Positions 35,048-44,205 are shown, counted from the stretch's first letter. The stretch is DNA of 64,000 nucleotides from MGBC163016 sp964631345 (GCA_964631345.1 CAZVWE010000002.1:186001-250000); one strand, 5' to 3'. Made by a program: numbers and translations. The notes: generated by a model not told the origin, from the sequence alone.

Positions 35048-37107
35048 GATAATTTGTCCGTCCATTCGATAGGACCGCCGGGTGCGTAAGGCTCTATACC
35101 GAGACGAGCAAGCTCGCTATCCGGAAGTTCCGCATAGTAATGATCGGTGTTTTTAACACGCTTGAGCGTAGGTCGTATTGGAGAGACCTTTTCTGGATGG
35201 CTTGAGCGTGGGGTAAAACGATCGCCTTCTGGGAAATCTTTTGGAGATGGAACTGTGCCTGGAACTTGGTGAAGTCTATCTCCTCCAGCTTCGATTGAAA
35301 GAACACTGCCAAGAAGTCCACGGGTGTATTCATGTACCGGATTTGTGAGAATGTCCTTAACAGGGCCTTGCTCAACAACTTGGCCTGCATACATAACGGT
35401 GATCGAGTTTGCAACCTCAGCAACAAGGGCTAGGTCATGGCTTACAAACACCATCGCAAACCCTAGTTCACGTTGAAGCTTATTAAGAAGATCGATTACC
35501 TGCTTTTGAACGGTAACGTCAAGTGCTGTTGTTGGTTCATCAGCAATAATCACTTTAGGATCACGCGTAAGCGCCATTGCGATCAACACACGCTGGCGTT
35601 GTCCGCCTGAAAGCTCATGCGGGTAAGAATCTAGTGTTCTTTTAGGATCGAGTCCTACAAGTTCTAGCAACTCCTCAGCACTTCTAGTGCCACCACGCTT
35701 TGTAAGCTGCTTCATTTGTGACTTAATAAGCATAGATGGATTAAGTGATGACAGAGCGTCCTGGTAAACCATAGCTATTTCGCGTCCACGAAGCTGGTTC
35801 ATCTGGCGCTCATTTAACTGCAATAGGTTTTGCCCGTTATAGATGATCTCACCAGATATCTGAGCCTTCTTATCAAGTAGTCCCATGATTGCAAGAGATG
35901 TGATCGATTTACCGCAACCAGATTCGCCAACTAGACCCATGGTTTGCCTTGGACGAACAACAAAACTTACGTTATCGACAACATTTACATCACCATGTCT
36001 TGGGAAACGAATGCAAAGGTTTTTGACTTCAAGGATAGGAGGTACATCAGTTTTTGCATCAAATCTATCTGTTCTCTTATCTTCCATTTCGCGAAGTGTA
36101 GCGAGCCTTTTTTCGAGCATTTCTGCTTGAGCCGCATAAGCAAGTTTAGGATCAGCAACCATACGATCAGCTTCACGATTTGAAGAAAGCTTGTCATCTC
36201 CTGCTGCAACTGGAGCTTTAGCGGGGGCAGCCATCGCATCTGTTATGCCCTCAGAGAAGATATTTAGGCATAAAACGGTGATCATAATTGCAAGACCTGG
36301 GAAAAGAGCTTGCCACCAACGTCCAGCTAAAACACCGTCGCGTGCATCAGCCAAAATATTTCCCCAAGTAGGTGTTGGCTCTGGAATACCAGCTGAGATA
36401 AATGACAGCGATGCCTCAAAAACAATTGCGTCAGCTACTAAAACAATAGTAAATACAAGTACAGGCGCTATACAGTTTCTAAGCACGTGCTTAACTAAAA
36501 TCCAGTTTGCTCTAGCGCCTGACACGATTACTGCTCTTACGTAGTCTTGGTTATATTCACTCATTACATTTGCACGAACAATTCTTGCAATTTGTGGGAT
36601 ATATAAAAAGCCAATCGCAAAAATCAAAGAGGGGAGCGAGTTTCCAAATACGATTACGAATGTTGCTGCTAAAGCGATGCCTGGGAAAGACATTATGATG
36701 TCTAAGATTCTCATGACTAGGTTTGAAATCCATGGACGAACAACAGCTGCAATTGAGCCGATAATTGATCCAAACACTAGTGCGAATGCGGTAGCTCCAA
36801 GACCAATTGTGAGTGAATAGCGCGCACCATACATCATGCGCGATAAAACATCGCGTCCCTTATCGTCTGTGCCGAATGGGAATTCGCCGCTAGGTGGTTG
36901 TCTTGAAGTAAAGACCTCATATGGATTATGCGGTGCTAAAAAGTTTGCAAATATCGCAATAAAAACGATAGCAATTAAGACTACTAGGGAAATACGCGCA
37001 CCTATAGTCATGCTTTTCCAGCGTCTAAAGCGAACTTTACCCTCTAGTTTTTGGGTGGTTTTCCCTCTAAGTTTCGCTGAATCTTTCATCTCTTCTGTAG
37101 AAGTCAT
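35044..37107 (-). CDS. Fused Opp-type permease and ATPase (OppC-OppD fusion)
   Basis: This 687-residue protein joins two transporter parts. Residues about 30-300 are an OppC/DppC-type permease with six membrane segments and the EAA loop (RAVIVSGARANWILVKHVL). A linker rich in Ala/Glu/Lys follows (about 300-355). Residues about 358-640 are an OppD/DppD-type ATPase with Walker A GESGCGKSITS, LSGGQRQRVLIAMA, Walker B IIADEPTTALD and VSHD. The usual Cys-rich tail of OppD is replaced by GDRFTPRSSHPEK. Such OppCD fusions are known in some actinobacterial transporters, including systems linked to sialic acid. The ATGA junction couples it to the second ATPase. Confidence 0.93.
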   Translation of the reverse strand: MTSTEEMKDSAKLRGKTTQKLEGKVRFRRWKSMTIGARISLVVLIAIVFIAIFANFLAPHNPYEVFTSRQPPSGEFPFGTDDKGRDVLSRMMYGARYSLTIGLGATAFALVFGSIIGSIAAVVRPWISNLVMRILDIIMSFPGIALAATFVIVFGNSLPSLIFAIGFLYIPQIARIVRANVMSEYNQDYVRAVIVSGARANWILVKHVLRNCIAPVLVFTIVLVADAIVFEASLSFISAGIPEPTPTWGNILADARDGVLAGRWWQALFPGLAIMITVLCLNIFSEGITDAMAAPAKAPVAAGDDKLSSNREADRMVADPKLAYAAQAEMLEKRLATLREMEDKRTDRFDAKTDVPPILEVKNLCIRFPRHGDVNVVDNVSFVVRPRQTMGLVGESGCGKSITSLAIMGLLDKKAQISGEIIYNGQNLLQLNERQMNQLRGREIAMVYQDALSSLNPSMLIKSQMKQLTKRGGTRSAEELLELVGLDPKRTLDSYPHELSGGQRQRVLIAMALTRDPKVIIADEPTTALDVTVQKQVIDLLNKLQRELGFAMVFVSHDLALVAEVANSITVMYAGQVVEQGPVKDILTNPVHEYTRGLLGSVLSIEAGGDRLHQVPGTVPSPKDFPEGDRFTPRSSHPEKVSPIRPTLKRVKNTDHYYAELPDSELARLGIEPYAPGGPIEWTDKLS

Positions 37108-37110
37108 AAG

Positions 37111-38058
37111 CTATACACTCCTTATTCTCGGGTCGATAAGGAGATAGAGCATATCGACGATGATATTGATAATGATAAATGCGACAGCAACGGTTAAAAC
37201 TACGCCTTGTACAAGATAGAGATAGTTTGATGTGATGCCAGAAACGATCGCCATACCCATTCCAGGTAAGTTAAAGATGACCTCGATGATAACAGCTCCA
37301 CCGATAAGATATCCGATACGAAGACCTAAAACTGTAACAGGCGTAATTAGCGCATTTCTAAGAACGTTTCTACCAACTACAACACTTTTTGGAATGCCTG
37401 CACCAAGAGCGGTTCTTACGTAGTCCTTATCTAGTTCTTCTACCATCGATGTACGAACAACACGTGTAAGCTGTCCAGCTACAGGAACACCTAAAGATAT
37501 TGCCGGCAGAAGCATTCTCATAAACCAGCCACTTGGATCGACAAAGAAGTCGGGAAGTTTACCTGATGCTGGAAGAATACCCTGGAATGCCAGGATGAGT
37601 AATACTGCTAGCCAGAAAGAAGGCGTTGCGATGCATGCAATAGAAAAAATTCTAATAATTTGATCAGGCCATCTGTCTCTATAAAGAGCAGAAATAACAC
37701 CTAGAATCATTGCTACAACCACGCCAAAAATAAGACCCATAAATGTGAGTTGCAGTGTGACGGGAAGTGCCTCTAAAACTCTGTCTGTTACAGACATCTG
37801 CGAAGCGCCGTAAGTTCCAAGATTTCCTTGAAAGAGTCCAAGCATAAATCTTCCATATTGGACGATTATGGGATCATTTAGCCCATTTTGCTCTCTGTAA
37901 GCTTGAGCTTGTGCCTCTGTGGCGTTCTCTCCAAGCACCGAATAAGCAGGGTCAATTGGTGAGAGCGACATGATAAAGAATACGAGGACTGTGACGCCTA
38001 TGATCATGACTGGAAGCCAAATAATTCTGTTTCCAATCAATCTAATAAGGTTATTCAC
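37111..38058 (-). CDS. Opp/Dpp-type ABC transporter permease (OppB-like)
   Basis: This 315-residue integral membrane subunit is paired with the permease half of the fusion protein. The N-terminal NNLIRLIGNRIIWLPVMIIG segment and FFIMSLSPIDPA are typical of OppB, as is the EAA loop DKDYVRTALGAGIPKSVVVG and the final DMLYLLIDPRIR. I chose GTG 38058 because AAGGGGG stands just upstream; an upstream ATG at 38094 has no site. It follows a strong terminator that separates it from the binding-protein gene. Confidence 0.92.
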   Translation of the reverse strand: MNNLIRLIGNRIIWLPVMIIGVTVLVFFIMSLSPIDPAYSVLGENATEAQAQAYREQNGLNDPIIVQYGRFMLGLFQGNLGTYGASQMSVTDRVLEALPVTLQLTFMGLIFGVVVAMILGVISALYRDRWPDQIIRIFSIACIATPSFWLAVLLILAFQGILPASGKLPDFFVDPSGWFMRMLLPAISLGVPVAGQLTRVVRTSMVEELDKDYVRTALGAGIPKSVVVGRNVLRNALITPVTVLGLRIGYLIGGAVIIEVIFNLPGMGMAIVSGITSNYLYLVQGVVLTVAVAFIIINIIVDMLYLLIDPRIRSV

Positions 38059-38164
38059 GCAACCCCCTTTCCTTGTGTAAATTTCCGAGTGCAAATGTTA
38101 CACACAGTATGGTAATTGCCTTGGAAACAGTTTAATCCGTTCGGATGCTTTTGGGGTCTTAAAC

Positions 38165-38199
38165 ATAATAAAAAAGGAGGGTCTTTTGTAAGACCCTCC
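38165..38199 (-). terminator. Intrinsic terminator between the solute-binding protein and permease genes
   Basis: On the minus strand GGAGGGTCTT pairs with AAGACCCTCC around a four-base loop and is followed by TTTTTTT. It lies 37 bp after the stop of the binding-protein gene and 107 bp before the permease gene. Partial read-through would give much more binding protein than membrane subunits, a common design in ABC importers. Confidence 0.93.
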
Positions 38200-38235
38200 A
38201 AACGGCCGATATTTTCGGCGTAAATACTTTCCTGT

Positions 38236-39885
38236 TTACGCAAGTGGCGTAGTTCCAAGGAAAATAAGGCCGGTTGTTGAAATTGGTGCAAAGTTCTCCA
38301 ATTTCTCTGCCATATATCCAGTACCGATTTCACGATGGAATAGAGGATAGATCGGCACTTGCTCGGCGATGAGGTTGTAGCATTGGTTCCAAATTTCTTG
38401 CTGCTTTGCACCGTCGGCTTCTTCGCGTGCAGATTGCAGAAGTGTTTGAAGCTGTGCCCACTCAGGTGTGTCTTTCCAGCAGCTACGACCCTGTGTCCAA
38501 ACATTGTCGCCATACCACCATGTCATAAGAAGATCTGGGTCATTTCCGAAGCATGATGGGTCACCTGGTGTCAGCATTACATCAAATGGAAGAACCTCAT
38601 CTGATGGAGCAAGGTTTGCCCACTGAATTGCTGTTTCATTTAAAGTTACATCAATGCCAACAGCGGCGAGATCTTCTTTGATCTGAGCTGAAAGGGTTGA
38701 TACCCAGTTGTTGTTAACCATAAGTTCGCATTTGATCTCAGTTTGGTTAGCTTGAGCTAAAAGATCACGTGCTTTCTCAGGGTCATATGTAAATACGGTA
38801 TCTGCCCTGTTGTAGTTTGCATAGTTTTCAGGAAGGAAGCTTGTTGCTGCAACTGCATGGCCGTCGAGCTGATTCTCAATCAATTTGTCCATATCAATTG
38901 CATAGTAGAAAGCTTGACGTACGCGGTAGTCATCAAATGGTGGCTTTCTTGTGTTGAACATAAAGAATGCAAGTGCGAATCCCTGTGCATATTCAACTGC
39001 AGCACCTGAATCAACGATTTGCTGAGCATTTACATCTGGAACACTCTCGATAGCAAGAACAGATCCATCTGTAATAGCCGTTGTACGAGCAGTGTCATCC
39101 TTAAGGACATTCCAGTCCATTTCTTCACAGGTGGCCTTGAAATCGCCTTCGTAATTCTCGTTTGGCTTAAAGACGATACGTCCACCCTCATCACCGTTGA
39201 TGGTGTCATATGCCCAAGGACCAGATCCGATTGGATGCTTTGAAAGTGCAACATCTACTTCTTCGACTTTAGCATCAGCATTTGCTGCCTTAGCAGCTTC
39301 AAATGCTGTCAGGTAGTCAGTTACAGCTTGAGCCTGAGCAATCTTTACGATTGAAAGACGACGTGTAAGAAGAGCGTCAAATGGGTATTTCAATGTGAAT
39401 TTGACCGTCTTGTCGTCAACCTCAGCAACATCAGCGATGAAAGAAATCATGTCGCCATATGTGCCGTCAGCCATGTTTGCTTTAAATGACTCAACAACGT
39501 CGGCTGCTACTACATCTGATCCGTCAGAATACTTTGCGCCGTCACGAAGAGTTACATTGTATTCAGTGTCAGATACTTTCTCAGGATCGGCTGCAGCAAG
39601 CATTGGCTTGATTGAGTAGTCATGAAGATCGAGATAGTAAAGTGACTCAAATACATGTAGCGTTGCTGCATACATCAAAGCCGAGCTGTTGCCGATCGGG
39701 TTGCAGTTCGTCGAAGAGTATGCAGGAGCGGCTGTAATAGCACTAGCAGGTTCAGCACTACCACCACTTGTGTTTTCGCTCTTAGGACTGCTGGATCCAC
39801 AGCCGCTTAGTGCCATGGCTGCGACAGTGCCTGCAGCAGCAGTACCCGCTAGGAAGCCACGCCTTGTAACTTTCGGTTGTTTCAT
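38236..39885 (-). CDS. Solute-binding lipoprotein of Opp/Dpp family (SBP_bac_5), Tat-type signal
   Basis: This extracytoplasmic binding protein captures the transporter substrate; 549 residues. The N-terminus KQPKVTRRGFLAG carries a twin-Arg motif, followed by a hydrophobic stretch and lipobox LSGC, so it is probably a Tat-exported lipoprotein. Family 5 features: LRDGAKYSDGSDVVAADVVESF and YYAIDMDKLIENQL. The start is ATG 39885 with GGAGGG upstream. Family 5 proteins bind peptides, nickel, or in Sat/Sia-type systems sialic acid; substrate cannot be read directly. First gene of the operon behind the promoter at 39995-40023. Confidence 0.9.
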   Translation of the reverse strand: MKQPKVTRRGFLAGTAAAGTVAAMALSGCGSSSPKSENTSGGSAEPASAITAAPAYSSTNCNPIGNSSALMYAATLHVFESLYYLDLHDYSIKPMLAAADPEKVSDTEYNVTLRDGAKYSDGSDVVAADVVESFKANMADGTYGDMISFIADVAEVDDKTVKFTLKYPFDALLTRRLSIVKIAQAQAVTDYLTAFEAAKAANADAKVEEVDVALSKHPIGSGPWAYDTINGDEGGRIVFKPNENYEGDFKATCEEMDWNVLKDDTARTTAITDGSVLAIESVPDVNAQQIVDSGAAVEYAQGFALAFFMFNTRKPPFDDYRVRQAFYYAIDMDKLIENQLDGHAVAATSFLPENYANYNRADTVFTYDPEKARDLLAQANQTEIKCELMVNNNWVSTLSAQIKEDLAAVGIDVTLNETAIQWANLAPSDEVLPFDVMLTPGDPSCFGNDPDLLMTWWYGDNVWTQGRSCWKDTPEWAQLQTLLQSAREEADGAKQQEIWNQCYNLIAEQVPIYPLFHREIGTGYMAEKLENFAPISTTGLIFLGTTPLA

Positions 39886-39966
39886 TGTTCCCTCCAACTT
39901 TTAGTCTTCGAGTCGCCTGACTCGTCGCGAACGCATTTGAGCTCAAATAGTAGGGGAGCGTTTCGC

Positions 39967-40042
39967 TGTTGCCATTATCCGATAAATTCGACCAATTATG
40001 GTGTTAAAATTGCGCTTTTACAAGAAATCAATAATGGCAACA
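39967..40042. promoter_or_regulatory. 12-bp inverted repeat pair bracketing the transporter promoter (possible operators)
   Basis: TGTTGCCATTAT (39967-39978) and its exact reverse complement ATAATGGCAACA (40031-40042) lie 64 bp apart centre to centre. Between them is the predicted minus-strand promoter. One copy is just upstream of the -35 and the other covers about +10 to +21, the layout of a looping or co-operative repressor. The regulator is not in the window. Confidence 0.6.
39995..40023 (-). promoter_or_regulatory. Predicted promoter of the Opp-type transporter operon
   Basis: On the minus strand TTGTAA (complement of 40018-40023), 17-base spacer, CATAAT (complement of 39995-40000). It lies about 110 bp upstream of the binding-protein start. 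Consensus match only. Confidence 0.6.
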
Positions 40043-40097
40043 AAATGTAAGAAAACTGATCTTGAAATTCAATCTATAGATTCAGGGTTGAATACGT

Positions 40098-40129
40098 ATC
40101 AAATAAGTGTTGCCTACACATCAAATAAG
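40098..40129. repeat. Two 10-bp direct repeats 22 bp apart
   Basis: ATCAAATAAG occurs at 40098-40107 and 40120-40129, a spacing of about two helical turns. GTGTTGCCTACAC lies between them and is itself partly palindromic (GTGT...ACAC). It is upstream of the transporter promoter and just downstream of the sulfatase-fold gene. Confidence 0.5.
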
Positions 40130-40153
40130 GCTTAAACATGTATCGAAATATAG

Positions 40154-42289
40154 CTATTCCCAGCTATGCATATTTACATTCCAGCGCTTTCCGGTCAGAT
40201 GCCAATTGTTGAAATCAGATACAGGACCTGTGATTTCATACTCAAGAATGTAGTGATCAGTGTATCCATCATGCATAGTGAAGTAATAATAGCGCGGCTC
40301 ATCATTGTCTTCTTGACTTAAAGCAGGAGTTCCATATTTTGAATAATTTCCACCTACAGCCTCTATCACGGTTGGGTGGAAACTTCCATGTGTTATTGGA
40401 ACATCTGAAATCTCCATAGGCTTGCCTGGATTTTCAGGATTGCTTGGCTTTACAAACATAATTGGACTTGTTGGTCTTTCAAGTTCATCAAGATCGTATC
40501 CGCAATCAAAATATCCATGATCAGATGTAACAATGATAGTTGAATTGTCGTATACACCGAGCTCTTTCATCTGGCTAATATATTCGTCAACTATTCTGAA
40601 TGACCCAAGTGTTTGCCTATCAAGATCTGAATTGTTAAGGCCTACAAGTTCTGCATTTTCATCCATTATCATCGGCCAATGAGAGCCTAAGAGATGAATA
40701 AAACGAAAATCTCCCTTAGAGCCATCATCTACTATTTTAAGTTTTTCGTCCTTTAGATTTTTGTAGTACTGAGGGTCATTAAAGTGGTAGGGAAGGCCTT
40801 CTCCTGCATCGCCTGTAAATACAGCAGAGTTATTAATTTCATCTGTATAGAACCAAAACAAAGGCTTTATAAGCCATGGCATATCTCTGAAGAATGAGCA
40901 TTTCCAAAGTACTTCAACAACTTCTACTGGAGTTGTAATTGTTAAATCACCCTTAATTGGATGAATGTTTTCTGTAAACCCAGCAATATGTTCCGTTCCG
41001 TTATACAGAGAATCCGTATACATACCTATGGTGTAGTTTTGGTCATAAATGTCTTCAATAAAGGTTGATCTATCGAATCTTTCATCCCAATACTTTTTGA
41101 AGCGTTCTCCGTATTTTGGAAGTTCGCCAGTATAGAGAAAGCCTGCGCCATAACGTGTTGGAATCATGGCGCCTGTTACATCATTAAAGAATGTAAAATC
41201 AGTGAAGTTTTCAAAATAGTCAGGATGGTCTTGGATTAAATGAGAGACGTTGTCTGTATCTGTCATATCAAGTACGAAAACAACTACGTTATTAGCAGGT
41301 GCAAGTTCGTTTAAGCCTTTAGTTGTAACCACGAGATCACTTTGGCTTCTTTTGCCAGCACCTCCATCGAGTGCGTTTGTGCTTGCGCCAACAAAAAGGG
41401 AAGCTACACCTACTCCCTGTATAAAAATCATTGCAGCGGCAATAAGTGGAAATATCTTTTGTGCTTTCCAGGAGCTTTTTACACAGAAAACCAAGGCTAT
41501 GCAAAAAACCGCAACCCATAAAAGCGCGCTAACAATAGTTTCTGTGGTGTATCCGCTAAAGTCGATATAGAACCCATTTGCTGCAGGAAGTGTGAAATTT
41601 GCAACCAGTGCTTGTAAATAGCAGCTAACACCAAAAGCAGTTACAAACGCGCATACAATCTTATATGCGCGGCCTTTGAACAACATCATTATGCATATCA
41701 ATATTACGTCTACTAAAACAGCTCCGATAAGTACAGGAAGCCAAATATCATTTAAGCCAAATAGTAAAGACGATGAATTAGCGGCAACAAGCTCATATGG
41801 TGCGACCAATAGAAGAGTCGCTGTTGCAAATGTCGATATCAAAACGGTGGGGAGTAATTTCTTCTTCCAGCTATCGGGTTTATGTCTAACATCAGGATCT
41901 TGGCGTGCCATCTGCCCGAATGAACCCGTTTTTGTAGCTTTTAGATCAACCTCATGTTTTTCAAAGGGCTCGATCCTTGTAACTTTAGGTTCTGAAAGTT
42001 TATTTTTATCCTCATCGATATTGAGTTTCGAATAGATCTTTTTTCTCGCGCGTCTCCAAGCAACACCTATAACAGTTGACAGAGCAACAGCAACACCTGC
42101 TACCGCTTGAATGGTGTATGTCATGACCGATGGGTCAACGTATGCAAGGGCAATGTTTGGAAACGCTAAACATATAAGAGCAGAAACAACAATTACGGCG
42201 AATAGATCACCTATATAAAGTGATAAATTGCGAATTGAATACGGATGCATTGAGTGTTTATGTGTTAAATGTTGAGCTGTTACCATCAT
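40154..42289 (-). CDS. Membrane-anchored sulfatase-fold transferase (phosphoglycerol transferase-like)
   Basis: The 711-residue protein has about seven membrane segments in the first 310 residues, with a charged cytoplasmic stretch at about 75-135, and then an alkaline-phosphatase/sulfatase superfamily catalytic domain. Motifs: NVVVFVLDMTDTDN (metal Asp), AMIPTRYGAG where the Thr is the likely nucleophile, FIHLLGSHWPM, and STIIVTSDHGYFDCG (metal Asp-His). This plan resembles LtaS and related enzymes that move phosphoglycerol or phosphoethanolamine onto envelope polymers, but the membrane part differs. It overlaps the upstream gene by four bases (ATGA), so the two are translationally coupled. 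The substrate is inferred, not seen. Confidence 0.8.
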   Translation of the reverse strand: MMVTAQHLTHKHSMHPYSIRNLSLYIGDLFAVIVVSALICLAFPNIALAYVDPSVMTYTIQAVAGVAVALSTVIGVAWRRARKKIYSKLNIDEDKNKLSEPKVTRIEPFEKHEVDLKATKTGSFGQMARQDPDVRHKPDSWKKKLLPTVLISTFATATLLLVAPYELVAANSSSLLFGLNDIWLPVLIGAVLVDVILICIMMLFKGRAYKIVCAFVTAFGVSCYLQALVANFTLPAANGFYIDFSGYTTETIVSALLWVAVFCIALVFCVKSSWKAQKIFPLIAAAMIFIQGVGVASLFVGASTNALDGGAGKRSQSDLVVTTKGLNELAPANNVVVFVLDMTDTDNVSHLIQDHPDYFENFTDFTFFNDVTGAMIPTRYGAGFLYTGELPKYGERFKKYWDERFDRSTFIEDIYDQNYTIGMYTDSLYNGTEHIAGFTENIHPIKGDLTITTPVEVVEVLWKCSFFRDMPWLIKPLFWFYTDEINNSAVFTGDAGEGLPYHFNDPQYYKNLKDEKLKIVDDGSKGDFRFIHLLGSHWPMIMDENAELVGLNNSDLDRQTLGSFRIVDEYISQMKELGVYDNSTIIVTSDHGYFDCGYDLDELERPTSPIMFVKPSNPENPGKPMEISDVPITHGSFHPTVIEAVGGNYSKYGTPALSQEDNDEPRYYYFTMHDGYTDHYILEYEITGPVSDFNNWHLTGKRWNVNMHSWE

Positions 42290-44205
42290 GCGGCAGCCTC
42301 GTTTTTTGTGCGCTTCTCTTGAGCATCAAGCACGGCATTAAGTAAATATTCGCCTGCGCATTTACCGCCGTTGCCTAAATTGAAGAAGAATCCATCGCGT
42401 ATGGTTGTGATTTGTTTTTCCCAATCTTCTTTATGGGTAAGCATTTCATCAACTATTTCTTTAAAATGCTCGGTTTCGCCAAGCGCAATTGATTTTCCAA
42501 CTTCATTTCGTAAGGAGATGTCTGTAGAGTTGGTGCCATAGTCTTTCCAATTTGGATTTCTAACCTTCATTGGGGTGTCTATAAATATTGTTGGCCTTAG
42601 TGTGGAAAAACAAAACTCAGCAAATACAGATGACCAGTCAGTTACAAGAATGTCTGCTTTAAGTATTGAATCATTTGAGCTGATTCCGTCTTCAAAAACT
42701 AACTGATCTGAAGGCGTGTCTGCATATTTTTGACGAAGAGCCTCATAACGCGGGCCATGAATTCTTAAATATTGAGGATGCGGTCTTACTACAACTTGGT
42801 AATTCTCGCCAAGTAAGGGATTAATGAGCGACTCAACACAGCTATCAAGTATGTTTCCTTCTTGCCAACTTGGTGCCAATAAAATTATGGGCTTATCTTT
42901 ACCCCTCTCGAGTTCTTCTTTTCTTTCTGCATAGTCTTTAATATCTCGATCAATTAGATCATATCCGCATTCAATAAGCTTCTTGTGTTTAATATTGCGG
43001 AAGTCTTCAATCTTGCGCATCTCTTCAATTTGATGAGGTCCTGTACAAAGCAAGGTGTCGTAGTTGTCGTATTCGCCTACAGTAGATGTCATATCAACCG
43101 ATGTTGTGTGGTGAAACATATATACATATTCGATATCTTTTCTTATATATGAGCGCTTGATATAGAAGTTGTCTAAATCTCCAAGCGTTGTAACTACAAC
43201 ATCAGCATCCATCTTCATCATTAATGTAATGGCTTTCTTCTCTCCTATGTAGTAGGGAAGAATCCTGGGATCGGTTTTTGACAGCTCGAAAATTTTGTCA
43301 TCAGGATCGTTTGTCACATAATGAATAAAAATATTCGAATTTTTGAGCATCCACTCTATTGCACCTTGGAAGTATTTATAAAATCCACTGCCTTCTGAAT
43401 AGAAAACTATATGTTTATCAATGATTGTAAAAAAACGCTCGTAGTCACTTTTTTCACGTTTGGCTAAAGGATTAGGCTTCCACCATTTGGATGAGCTTTT
43501 TCCAAGGTTGTTTAGGATTTCAAGTTCTTCTTTGCTCTCTTCTAGTTGTTTGTAATCTATATATTTCTTTGGCTTTATGATGATGTTGCAGAGTACTTGT
43601 ACAAGAATTGCGGTTAGGTTGGAGCAAATCCAATAAAAGGCCATACCGGTAGCTACAAATACACCGAGAAAAAGGGAAAGCGCAATAGATAGCCCATTGG
43701 TTGTATTTTTTTCAGCTCGGGATTGTTCTTTTTGAAGCGGGTTGATTCTATTTTGCGCCCACCCAAGACACACAGCAGAAAGTCCTGCAAGAATGGGCAT
43801 AATCCATGAAAGGCCGCCATCTTCAACGGGAATCATTCCCAAAAACTCGGTTCCCGGTGCACCGTGGTCTGTTATCCCGTGGATCACATCTACGAGTCCA
43901 AAAAGAATGATGATCTGTACAGCTAGTGGGATAAGTGAAAGCATCGGGTGGTAATGCTTTTCTTTATACATTGCATTTTGTTTTTCGCCGATAGCTTCGT
44001 TGTCACCGTAATGGTCAACTTTGATCTTGTTTAACTCGGGCATAAGTTGAACCATAACGATAGAGTTTTTTTGAACCCAAAGAGCCATTGGCATAAGGAT
44101 GATCTTAATAATCACTGTAAATAGCAGAATGGCTATCCACCAGTTTTGCGTAAGCTCGTAGCACGGATTTACTATAAGTCCCAAGATATTCGCAAGGAAT
44201 TCCAT
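42286..44205 (-). CDS. YidC/Oxa1-like domain fused to a CDP-glycerol glycerophosphotransferase-like domain
   Basis: This 639-residue two-domain protein is unusual. Residues 1 to about 210 look like a YidC/Oxa1 insertase: WWIAILLFTVIIKIILMP, a cytoplasmic hairpin with PELNKIKVDHYGD and MYKEKHYHPMLSLIPLAVQ, and GMAFYWICSNLTAILVQV near the end; the usual groove Arg is Lys here (VIIKIIL). A linker follows. From about residue 255 the sequence resembles TagB/TagF-type CDP-glycerol:poly(glycerophosphate) transferases: YMFHHTTSVDM, ILLAPSWQEGN, VVVRPHPQYL and ILVTDWSSVFAEF. The insertase part may now act as a membrane anchor or polymer-handling module. ATGA overlap with the sulfatase-fold gene suggests joint work on a glycerophosphate polymer. 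Confidence 0.85.
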   Translation of the reverse strand: MEFLANILGLIVNPCYELTQNWWIAILLFTVIIKIILMPMALWVQKNSIVMVQLMPELNKIKVDHYGDNEAIGEKQNAMYKEKHYHPMLSLIPLAVQIIILFGLVDVIHGITDHGAPGTEFLGMIPVEDGGLSWIMPILAGLSAVCLGWAQNRINPLQKEQSRAEKNTTNGLSIALSLFLGVFVATGMAFYWICSNLTAILVQVLCNIIIKPKKYIDYKQLEESKEELEILNNLGKSSSKWWKPNPLAKREKSDYERFFTIIDKHIVFYSEGSGFYKYFQGAIEWMLKNSNIFIHYVTNDPDDKIFELSKTDPRILPYYIGEKKAITLMMKMDADVVVTTLGDLDNFYIKRSYIRKDIEYVYMFHHTTSVDMTSTVGEYDNYDTLLCTGPHQIEEMRKIEDFRNIKHKKLIECGYDLIDRDIKDYAERKEELERGKDKPIILLAPSWQEGNILDSCVESLINPLLGENYQVVVRPHPQYLRIHGPRYEALRQKYADTPSDQLVFEDGISSNDSILKADILVTDWSSVFAEFCFSTLRPTIFIDTPMKVRNPNWKDYGTNSTDISLRNEVGKSIALGETEHFKEIVDEMLTHKEDWEKQITTIRDGFFFNLGNGGKCAGEYLLNAVLDAQEKRTKNEAAA

